A stretch of 7,741 bases of DNA from RGIG1995 sp045587445 (GTDB lineage Bacteria > Bacillota > Clostridia > Oscillospirales > CAG-272), in NCBI GenBank assembly GCA_045587445.1, contig JAZNCH010000059.1, positions 1 through 7,741 of the forward strand, read 5' to 3'. Of this stretch, positions 1-5,854 are shown one piece after another; within the stretch, counting starts at the first letter, position 1, and the number at the start of each line of letters is the position of its first letter. The notes beneath the pieces are model-generated. The model saw nothing but the letters and a program-made list of their open reading frames with translations, was not told the origin of the DNA and ran no database searches. Made by a program: the position numbers and the translations under genes.

Positions 1-50
1 TGAGATAACAACAGGTAAAAAAATGCAAAAATAAAATGAACTTTGTCCTT

Positions 51-79
51 TTTACACATAAGAATTTAGGTATTATACT
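51..79 (+). promoter_or_regulatory. Sigma-A type promoter for the left gene block
   Basis: The sequence shows a -35 box TTTACA (51-56), a 17-base spacer and a -10 box TATACT (74-79). Each box matches the vegetative consensus at five of six positions and the spacing is ideal. Transcription would begin near 86 and read into the 183-aa gene and the helicase. No other equally good promoter precedes the genes up to the recombinase, so it may drive the whole block; that last point is inference. Confidence 0.65.
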
Positions 80-96
80 ATAAATATCCCAAACTG

Positions 97-142
97 AAAG
101 GAGGACAGAAGCAATATAATCTTATTTATATTAATTTGGAGG
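97..142 (+). promoter_or_regulatory. Leader with an orphan Shine-Dalgarno, AT hairpin and second ribosome binding site
   Basis: A strong AAAGGAGG (97-104) has no ATG, GTG or TTG at a usable distance. It is followed by a 7-bp all-AT inverted repeat (AATATAA 113-119, TTATATT 126-132, six-base loop). A second ribosome binding site, GGAGG (138-142), lies 8 bases before the ATG at 151 and decides that start. A similar order (orphan GGAGG, hairpin starting AATATA, second GGAGG plus ATG) recurs at 2996-3066. The role is unknown; the stem is weak. Confidence 0.4.
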
Positions 143-150
143 TAATTAAA

Positions 151-702
151 ATGACAGAAAGCACAAAAAAAGAGTTGACTTACTCTGAAGAAAAATTTGA
201 ATCTCAAAGAAATGCTTTAGAGAACGGAAAAAGCGATGCATACGTATCCGCCATTGTTCCCAAAGATGGAATGATGGGATATGTGTACAGAAACAAAGAA
301 GGAAAGCTTTTAGGAAAGGAGATTAAGTATTTTCTTATGGGAAGTGATGACGGCTCAGGTATGAAATGTAAACATCACTGGACAGTCAATGACCCAACTG
401 CGACATTACCTGATGTGCATATTTTAATCAAAGACCTTGAAAAAATTGCTATAAGGGATGATAATGGTAAAATTTATTCATATGGATTTAAGAAATCCAA
501 TGATGATGTTGAAAATTTCTTGGTGATTTTCAAGACTGATTTACTTCTTACCATTATAGCGGCAAACAAGGAAAAGAACACGGTGGATTGGATAGATGTA
601 GGTTCTGAAGAGGAAAAAGATTCTATCTGTTACTGTATCGAAAAAATGTTGGGAACTCAGCCAACCGTAAAGGACGGTGATACAAATGAGTTCTCTAATT
701 GA
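151..702 (+). CDS. Hypothetical protein, 183 aa, upstream partner of the SF3 helicase
   Basis: I do not recognise the family. The start is the ATG at 151, 8 bases after GGAGG; an in-frame TTG at 136 overlaps that ribosome binding site and is not used. The protein is soluble-looking, without signal peptide or membrane helix. It has a charged, lysine/glutamate-rich N-terminus (residues 1-30), a mixed core with a KHHW motif near residue 75, hydrophobic strands near 125-138, and an acidic C-terminus with a CYC motif. Its last 17 bases overlap the start of the helicase gene, so the two are likely translated together and may act in the same replication process. Replication accessory factor is only an inference from position; single-strand-binding or regulatory roles are equally possible. 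Confidence 0.8.
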   Translation: MTESTKKELTYSEEKFESQRNALENGKSDAYVSAIVPKDGMMGYVYRNKEGKLLGKEIKYFLMGSDDGSGMKCKHHWTVNDPTATLPDVHILIKDLEKIAIRDDNGKIYSYGFKKSNDDVENFLVIFKTDLLLTIIAANKEKNTVDWIDVGSEEEKDSICYCIEKMLGTQPTVKDGDTNEFSN

Positions 703-2245
703 TAAGCGAGTTCTAAATGCGGCATTTTCTCAAAAACGAGGCTTCAAAGATGATTTTGAAGCCTCGAGATTAAAAGCTATAGGACAAAGAAAAGAAGAAA
801 TAAAAAGGATACGAGAGAAAGAGTTTGACTATATAGATGGCAAGGTTGATTTATTGAATAAAACATCTCAAAGTCCTCTGCTCTCCTGCTCCCAGTTTGC
901 AACAAAAAGTTTTGAAACAACTCAAAAAGTTCATCAAACTAAACCGCTGCCTAAATCTCCACAATCCGGCACAGGAGACAAAACTCCACCCATAGCAGAG
1001 CGAGCAATAAAATTAATGGAAAAAGTGCCAATTCTCAGAATTGAAGGTGTTTTATCAGCATTTAACAAAATGTGCTACGATGATTTAACTCCAGAAAAAG
1101 TTGTAGAACTTTACAGAAGTAATGTTGATTTTTCATTAGATTCAGACAAAAGTATGACTACAATTAAACAACTTTATGACTGCTTGTTATCTGATAAAAC
1201 AATTCCAGAGGTTACACGAAAGAGAAACCTTCGCATTGCCGTTTTGAAAAACGGAGTTTTGGATGTTGAATCTATGACGTTATTGCCACATTCACCTGAA
1301 AACATAGTGTGTTATTACATAGATGCAAATTATGTTGAAAACAGTGAATGCCCAGATTTTGATAAGTTTGTTTTTGAAACTTTTGGAGGCAATAAAATAT
1401 ATATCAAACGATTTTGGATGTCTCTTGGATATATATTTCTTGAGACTTTAGAAGCTAAAGTGTTTTTCTTTATGGGAAGAGCGAGAGATAGTGGAAAAAG
1501 TCTTGTTGGCAGATTCATAGAAAGCTTATATCCAGAGAGATATGTCAGCAATATAGAGTTAAATGATTTTAACAGAAACTTTGCTATTGCTCCTATTGTT
1601 GGTGCAGCATTAAATACAGCTCTTGATATGCCGGCTATAAGATTAAATCCCAGAGCTGTTTCTAAACTTAAAAAATTTACTGGCGGTGATGGGTTTAATG
1701 TAAATCAGAAACACGTTCCGGAGTTTAAATATCGTAATTCGGCTAAATTTCTTTTTGCATCCAACCATCCAATTATTTTAAATGAAGATGATGATGCATT
1801 TTGGTCTCGTTTAGTTTATCTGCCATTCAATTACACTGTTCCTTGTGAGGAACGTGATAGCAGATTGCTTGAAAAATTTCAAAGAGAAAAGGATGCCATT
1901 GTCAGCAAGGCTCTTAGATATGCTAAGAAGCTTATTGATAATAAATTTCAATTTCCTACGGACTATGAGCTCGAAAAAGAAGTTCAGTCTTGGAGAGGCA
2001 GAACATCAGATTCTATTGAATACTTTTTAGATGAAAGATGTGCTATTTCTAAAGACTATAAGGGAGAATTGGTAAAAAAATTATATAGCCATTACGAAGA
2101 TTATTGTGATAATAACAACTACACTATTGCTTCGTATAATGTTTTTAAGCAATATCTTGAAAATATAACAGGATTAAAACATTTTAAGATGAGAGACGGA
2201 GGCGATAATACCCAATCAGCATTTAAAGGCATAAGAATACTATAA
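686..2245 (+). CDS. SF3/D5-like replicative helicase (phage/plasmid primase P4-type C-terminal domains)
   Basis: A 519-aa protein in which residues 1-110 look like a disordered linker and the rest matches the D5_N plus SF3 helicase architecture of phage and plasmid replication proteins, ring-forming ATPases that unwind the element's origin. Visible motifs are a P-loop GRARDSGKS (264-272), a Walker B-like segment around D314 (ALDMP), sensor FASNHP (N360) and a probable arginine finger in FWSRLVYLPF (R375). A DxxIEYFLDE segment follows, typical of the C-terminal part of these proteins. No primase-polymerase or TOPRIM domain is visible at the N-terminus, unlike P4 alpha, so it is probably helicase only. 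The P-loop has five rather than four residues between its first glycine and GKS. ATG 686 is preferred to the in-frame GTG 677 because AAAGGA (669-674) lies 11 bases from the former and only 2 from the latter. It overlaps the preceding gene. Confidence 0.88.
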   Translation: MSSLIDKRVLNAAFSQKRGFKDDFEASRLKAIGQRKEEIKRIREKEFDYIDGKVDLLNKTSQSPLLSCSQFATKSFETTQKVHQTKPLPKSPQSGTGDKTPPIAERAIKLMEKVPILRIEGVLSAFNKMCYDDLTPEKVVELYRSNVDFSLDSDKSMTTIKQLYDCLLSDKTIPEVTRKRNLRIAVLKNGVLDVESMTLLPHSPENIVCYYIDANYVENSECPDFDKFVFETFGGNKIYIKRFWMSLGYIFLETLEAKVFFFMGRARDSGKSLVGRFIESLYPERYVSNIELNDFNRNFAIAPIVGAALNTALDMPAIRLNPRAVSKLKKFTGGDGFNVNQKHVPEFKYRNSAKFLFASNHPIILNEDDDAFWSRLVYLPFNYTVPCEERDSRLLEKFQREKDAIVSKALRYAKKLIDNKFQFPTDYELEKEVQSWRGRTSDSIEYFLDERCAISKDYKGELVKKLYSHYEDYCDNNNYTIASYNVFKQYLENITGLKHFKMRDGGDNTQSAFKGIRIL

Positions 2246-2288
2246 TTTTATTAGTGCGGGATTTCGTCAATGCGAAGGAGGAATTATT

Positions 2289-2969
2289 ATTAAAAGACAG
2301 GCATTAATCCTATACACAACTGATACAGACATATTCCGCACTGTTATTAAGACAAAACACGGAAGGGTGATGTATTTAGAACTCGGCAAAAATGCTGATA
2401 AATTTATTGTAAGGGAGTGCTATTATTTAGACCGGATAAGGAGCGGCAAATACTACGCCGCTCCACAGAAACTTGTTACAAGAGAATTTAAGCAATCTGA
2501 AATTATAAATGTCATTGCTACGGAGCTTGACAGGCAATATTACGGTATAGAATATACTTGTGATTTGTATGACCTATCAACAGATGATTTTATCAAGCAC
2601 AAGTTGAATGAGTTTAAAAGATGTTATAAATTTTTGGTTTTTGTAGGAGGTGGTGAAATTATCAACGGATTACCATCAACGCTTACAACAAGACTTGCTA
2701 ATCGAATACACCGAAAGATATATCTTAAAATTAAGTATTACAAGGATGGTCTTGGTGTAATTGAGGATTGTCATTATTATGACAGACCCTATAAGGCAAG
2801 GACAAAGGTTATTCCGCAAATGCTGACAACAGTTTTTGTAGAGTATAATCGTAAAACTATTATCGACACGATTAATCGTGAGCTTGATTGTGATTTTACA
2901 GACATAATCATAGCGGATAACAGTATTGAGGTTGAAAGCAATACTTTTGCCCTTTGTGGCAATATTTAA
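2289..2969 (+). CDS. Hypothetical two-copy domain protein, 226 aa, probable ATT start
   Basis: Family not recognised. The protein contains an internal duplication. ECYYLDR (43-49) matches DCHYYDR (160-166); PQKLVTREF (59-67) matches PQMLTTVF (176-183); IINVIATELD (72-81) matches IIDTINRELD (191-200). The offset is about 117 residues. Similarity continues upstream (HGRVMYL 24-30 against HRKIYL 141-146; ALILY 5-9 against FLVFV 115-119), before the first ATG, which is at 2370. The frame is open from AAGGAGG (2275-2281), and an ATT at 2289 sits 7 bases after it with no ATG, GTG or TTG nearby. I therefore place the start at 2289. The alternative is GTG 2367 or ATG 2370, with GGAAGGG directly against it, which would cut the first repeat. 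It has no membrane segment or cysteine cluster. It lies 43 bases after the helicase, probably in the same transcript. Confidence 0.65.
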   Translation: MKRQALILYTTDTDIFRTVIKTKHGRVMYLELGKNADKFIVRECYYLDRIRSGKYYAAPQKLVTREFKQSEIINVIATELDRQYYGIEYTCDLYDLSTDDFIKHKLNEFKRCYKFLVFVGGGEIINGLPSTLTTRLANRIHRKIYLKIKYYKDGLGVIEDCHYYDRPYKARTKVIPQMLTTVFVEYNRKTIIDTINRELDCDFTDIIIADNSIEVESNTFALCGNI

Positions 2970-2995
2970 CTAACATACATATTCATCTTATGGTG

Positions 2996-3066
2996 AAGGA
3001 GGTGAATCAAAATACAGATATAATATAGCTTGTTTCAAGCATATTATGTATTAAGACATAAGGAGG
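2996..3066 (+). promoter_or_regulatory. Leader with an orphan Shine-Dalgarno and hairpin before the 61-aa gene
   Basis: AAGGAGG (2996-3002) is followed by only an 8-codon GTG frame (3002-3028) whose start overlaps the site itself. Next comes an inverted repeat AATATAGCTTG (3022-3032) and CAAGCATATT (3036-3045), with a TTT loop and one bulged A. The working ribosome binding site AGGAGG (3061-3066) lies 8 bases before ATG 3075. A perfect TATAAT at 3019-3024 has no recognisable -35 box. The layout resembles 97-142. Whether it regulates translation is not known. Confidence 0.35.
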
Positions 3067-3074
3067 TACATAAA

Positions 3075-3260
3075 ATGCTAAATTTAGATTATCTAAATAC
3101 TAATGAAGTCGGTGTTTCTGAGTTTGTTGACTCGAAAAACCGCTCACATATCGTAAAACATAGTATAATACTTACTGATTCTGAGAAGCGTGAGCTTGAA
3201 GATAGAATCGCAGAGGATTTATACCGAATTTTTACCAATGGTAAAAAGTTAAGCGTATGA
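3075..3260 (+). CDS. Small hypothetical protein, 61 aa, upstream of the recombinase
   Basis: The ATG at 3075 follows AGGAGG with 8-base spacing, which makes this a well-supported small gene; an in-frame TTG at 3030 lies inside the upstream hairpin and is rejected. The N-terminal half is polar, with a probable beta-hairpin (VSEFVDSKNRSHIVKHSIIL). The C-terminal half, from about residue 32, is a charged predicted helix containing DSEKRELEDRIAEDLYRIF. There is no clear DNA-binding motif. It sits 50 bases before the serine recombinase, and such small proteins are common beside recombinases in Clostridial elements. A part in recombination or its regulation is inference only. Confidence 0.72.
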   Translation: MLNLDYLNTNEVGVSEFVDSKNRSHIVKHSIILTDSEKRELEDRIAEDLYRIFTNGKKLSV

Positions 3261-3268
3261 CCTATAAA

Positions 3269-3295
3269 TCGCTCCGCATATAATTTGCGGAGCGA
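3269..3295 (+). repeat. Perfect 10-bp inverted repeat before the recombinase, TATAAT in the loop
   Basis: TCGCTCCGCA (3269-3278) and TGCGGAGCGA (3286-3295) are perfect inverted repeats around a 7-base loop, TATAATT. The stem is GC-rich in otherwise AT-rich DNA and ends exactly where the recombinase ribosome binding site (AAAGGGGG, 3295-3302) begins. No T-run follows, so it is not a standard terminator. It could be an operator, a translational control hairpin, or a promoter whose -10 box is TATAAT 3279-3284, though I see no good -35 box. Confidence 0.6.
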
Positions 3296-3310
3296 AAGGG
3301 GGTTGATTTT

Positions 3311-4825
3311 ATGAATTATATAGCGTTGTACGCCAGACAGAGCATTGAGAGAGAAAATTCCATAAGTATTGAAACCCAGCTTGAATATTGTAAGGGAATG
3401 ATTAGACCTGATGAAAAGCTATATAATGTCAAAAGCTTTTCTGATAAGGGGTATTCAGGCAAAGACACGAACCGACCTGACTTCCAAAGATTAATGAAAG
3501 ATATTCGTAGAGGTAAAGTCAAAAAGGTTATAGTGTATAAGCTCGATAGAGTAAGCCGTTCCTTGATTGATTTTGTTGATATGCTCGCAGAGTTCAAGAA
3601 ATATAATGTTGAGTTTATAAGCTCTCAGGAGTCCTTTGATACAAGCTCTCCCTATGGACAGATGCTTTGCAAGCTCTTGATAATTTTTGCTGAGTTTGAA
3701 AGAACATCTATTATCAATCGTATAAGAGATGCATACGACAAACGAAGTGATATGGGTTTATATTCAGGAGGTCGCAGAGTTTATGGATATAATCTCGAAG
3801 ATACTGTCATAAATGGTATTAAGACCAAAAAATTCGTAATCAATGAAGAAGAAGCAAAGCATATCAAGTACATATTTGAGGTTTATTCTCAACCATCTGT
3901 AACGCTCAGGTTGTTGCAAGACAACCTTTTGGAAAATGGCATTAAGCCTTTGTATGGGGTTGATTGGACTACCGGAAAGCTTGGTACACTTCTCAGAAAC
4001 CCTATATATGTCAAGGCTGATGCAGATATTTATGATTATTATGAGCGGAATAACACTCATATTGTCGGAAATATTGAGGATTTTAATGGCAACCATAATA
4101 TTCAGCTTTATGGAAAGACAACCCACGATAAAAATTTAACGGATTGGAGTGATATGAAAATCGTGCTGCTGACAAGCAGCGGAATAGTGGATTCAGCTAC
4201 TTGGCTCAAATGCCAAAGGAAGCTCGAACAGAACAAGCAAATTGGCAACGCTTTAAGCAACAATACTTCTTGGCTCTCAGGAAAGCTTGTATGTGCTAAA
4301 TGCGGACATATAATGACAACAGTTAAGGGTGAAACAAGAAAGTACTTCCTGTGTACGGGAAAAACCCACAAAAAAACTTGTACAGGAGTTAAGCAGACAA
4401 TATATGTCGAAGATATGGAAGATATGATTGATGAGTATATTTCAAATAAGCTTGAATCACTCAACTTATCTAAAGTCCATCATTCAGATGAAAATACCGC
4501 ACAGATTAATATAATTAAGTTAAAGGTTAAGGAGGTCGAGCAAAAACTATCTTCCCTTAGTGATGCCATTATAAGCGGCTCATTGAATGAAGAAATGATT
4601 GCGGTTCTGAATGAGAGAGCAAAGAAACTCACGGAGGAAAAGCGAAAATATCTTAACGATATAGATGATTTGCTCATATCTTCAAGTAATGTTAAGGAGA
4701 GCTTGAATTTCTCAAAGAAATGGAGAAAGGCTGATTTTAAAGAGCGAAAAGCCATCTGCAATGTATTAATTAAATCTATAATCATAGATGAAGCGGGTAA
4801 CGCAGAAATACTATGGAATATTTAG
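3311..4825 (+). CDS. Large serine recombinase (site-specific integrase)
   Basis: A 504-aa member of the large serine recombinase family, which integrates and excises phages and Clostridial transposons by a 5'-phosphoserine link between enzyme and DNA. The N-terminal resolvase domain (about 1-145) shows YARQS with catalytic Ser11 and Arg9, GYSGKDTNRPDF (47-58), YKLDRVSRS (76-84, with Arg80 and Arg83) and FERTSIINRI (129-138). The recombinase domain follows at about 150-300. A zinc ribbon has ligands Cys328, Cys331, Cys348 and Cys357. A coiled-coil segment lies at about 395-465, as used for synapsis control. All expected residues are present and the length is normal for the family, so it appears active. 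ATG 3311 lies 8 bases after GGGGG. The gene for a helix-turn-helix protein follows 13 bases downstream. The identity of its attachment site is not visible; the trapped cotJC remnant just to the right makes that area the natural place to look. Confidence 0.95.
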   Translation: MNYIALYARQSIERENSISIETQLEYCKGMIRPDEKLYNVKSFSDKGYSGKDTNRPDFQRLMKDIRRGKVKKVIVYKLDRVSRSLIDFVDMLAEFKKYNVEFISSQESFDTSSPYGQMLCKLLIIFAEFERTSIINRIRDAYDKRSDMGLYSGGRRVYGYNLEDTVINGIKTKKFVINEEEAKHIKYIFEVYSQPSVTLRLLQDNLLENGIKPLYGVDWTTGKLGTLLRNPIYVKADADIYDYYERNNTHIVGNIEDFNGNHNIQLYGKTTHDKNLTDWSDMKIVLLTSSGIVDSATWLKCQRKLEQNKQIGNALSNNTSWLSGKLVCAKCGHIMTTVKGETRKYFLCTGKTHKKTCTGVKQTIYVEDMEDMIDEYISNKLESLNLSKVHHSDENTAQINIIKLKVKEVEQKLSSLSDAIISGSLNEEMIAVLNERAKKLTEEKRKYLNDIDDLLISSSNVKESLNFSKKWRKADFKERKAICNVLIKSIIIDEAGNAEILWNI

Positions 4826-4838
4826 GAGGAATTTACTT

Positions 4839-5177
4839 ATGAAAAAGTCAAAACAAATGCTTTCAAAAGCCGAGGTTGCAAAGATTTTAGGGGATGTTTT
4901 AGATAGCATTCCGGAGGAAAACAGCGACACAATAGAAGCCTTAAAAATTGCCAAATGTGAAATGCAACAACACAAAGGGAAATTTTCCGTAAAACACAAA
5001 TATGACATTTGGTCAAAATATGAAGATGAAAACCTTCTCAGAATGTTCAGAAAGAAGTGTAGCATTAGTGAAATATGTGAATTTTTAGGGCGAACAGAAA
5101 GAGGAGTTTCTTCAAGATTGGTAAGGCTTGGCAAAATCAAAGAACGAAAAGATATGTATAAGTATCTTGAAAAGTAA
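4839..5177 (+). CDS. Small helix-turn-helix DNA-binding protein, 112 aa
   Basis: The ribosome binding site AGGAGGA (4824-4830) overlaps the recombinase stop codon, and the ATG is at 4839, so expression is probably linked to that of the recombinase. Residues 58-100 form a helix-turn-helix of the Myb/SANT-like or sigma-region-4-like kind: WSKYEDENLLRMF, then SISEICEFLGRTERGV, then SSRLVRLGKI, a pattern in which the GRT...VSSRL part would be the recognition helix. The N-terminal 50 residues are helical and charged. Small DNA-binding genes next to large serine recombinases are sometimes recombination directionality factors or regulators; either is possible here and neither is proven. It is the last gene of the block before the hairpin at 5199. 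Confidence 0.78.
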   Translation: MKKSKQMLSKAEVAKILGDVLDSIPEENSDTIEALKIAKCEMQQHKGKFSVKHKYDIWSKYEDENLLRMFRKKCSISEICEFLGRTERGVSSRLVRLGKIKERKDMYKYLEK

Positions 5178-5198
5178 TTCTGTATGTTGTATGCTAAT

Positions 5199-5233
5199 AA
5201 CCCCGCTGCAATCACCATAGTTGCAGCGGGGTT
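5199..5233. terminator. Strong hairpin, probable bidirectional terminator
   Basis: AACCCCGCTGCAA (5199-5211) and TTGCAGCGGGGTT (5221-5233) form a perfect 13-bp stem with a 9-base loop. T-rich but short tails follow on both strands (TTTAAT on +, TTATTAG on -). It lies between the converging helix-turn-helix gene and the catalase fragment and should end transcription from both. Its right arm touches the stop codon of the catalase frame, which is unusually close for a native terminator of that gene. Confidence 0.8.
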
Positions 5234-5718
5234 TAATATGTCAAAAATCCGTTTAAATCAGGTAGCATCGCATCACCGAAACGCTGGAAGTGTACAACCT
5301 CACGCTCACGCAGAAACTTGATAACATCGTTGACATCAGGGTCGTCTGAAACACGTAGAATGTTGTCATAAGTGGCGCGAGCCTTTTGCTCTGCTGCAAG
5401 GTCTTCTACAAGGTCGGCAATGGGGTCGCCTGTGACAGAGAAGGTTTCGGCTTTAAATGGGTTTCCGCCTGAAGAAATTGCGTATACACCTTTGCCGTGG
5501 TCGATGAAATAAGGTGCCATCGGACTGTTTTCTATCTCTGTAGTTGTAGCGTTTTTTGCAAGCTGATGAATAAGAGTGCCCACCATCTCAAGGTGCGCAA
5601 GTTCTTCGGTGCCGATGTCCGTAAGTGTAGCCTTTGTAATGCCGTTGGGCATTGAAAATCGCTGAGAAAGGTATCTCATTGCAGCTCCAGCTTCACCGTG
5701 GGGTCCACCGTACACCAA
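5233..5718 (-). pseudogene. cotJC: CotJC-type manganese catalase, N-terminally truncated by a mobile element
   Basis: Manganese catalases of the CotJC family (spore coat, H2O2 disproportionation at a di-manganese site in a ferritin-like bundle) share the segments seen here: YGGPHGEAGAAMRYLSQRF, TDIGTEELAHLEM, GDPIADLVEDLAAEQKARA, and SDDPDVND followed by FLREREVVHFQRF. The apparent metal ligands remain: Glu9, Glu39 with His42, Glu110 and His143, numbered from the TTG at 5718. Roughly 30 N-terminal residues normal for the family are missing. Upstream of the YGG motif the frame reads unrelated residues and meets TAA 13 codons before the TTG, with no ATG or GTG between and no convincing ribosome binding site. 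The C-terminus (after QRFGDA) ends within 11 residues, beside the terminator, and may also be altered. The coding bases are richer in G+C than all neighbours. It is probably not expressed as a working enzyme unless the element excises. Confidence 0.85.
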
Positions 5719-5782
5719 ATGTTTGAGTATAGTAAAAATGGCGGCTATTTATTCTTAAAAAAACTTAATACTTGCAAGCCAT

Positions 5783-5819
5783 AAAAGGTAGTTGTTATGT
5801 GAAAACAACTGCCTTTTTT
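5783..5819 (+). terminator. Rho-independent terminator just upstream of the replication initiator gene
   Basis: AAAAGGTAGTTGTT (5783-5796) pairs with AACAACTGCCTTTT (5804-5817), with one G-U pair and a 7-base loop, and the right arm runs into a six-T tract (5814-5819). It ends 21 bases before the ribosome binding site of the next gene. It may shield the element from transcription entering from the chromosome, or act as an attenuator if the promoter lies upstream, since too little room is left for a promoter between the hairpin and the gene. Confidence 0.75.
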
Positions 5820-5854
5820 CTATGCAAAAACTCAAACACTAGGAGGTACAAAGT

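Noticed and set aside
2241..2246. Perfect TATAAT at the end of the helicase gene as a promoter for the next gene
   Set aside because: The matching -35 position (2218-2223) reads AGCATT and there is no extended -10 TG, so the box alone is weak in such AT-rich DNA.
3764..5218. Long - strand open frames opposite the recombinase and HTH genes
   Set aside because: They are shadows of strong + strand genes, have no ribosome binding sites, and carry no recognisable motifs.
5723..5751. TTGAGT with a 17-base spacer and TATTTA as a promoter for the replication initiator
   Set aside because: The -10 box matches only three consensus positions; it is kept only as a possibility in the attenuator finding.
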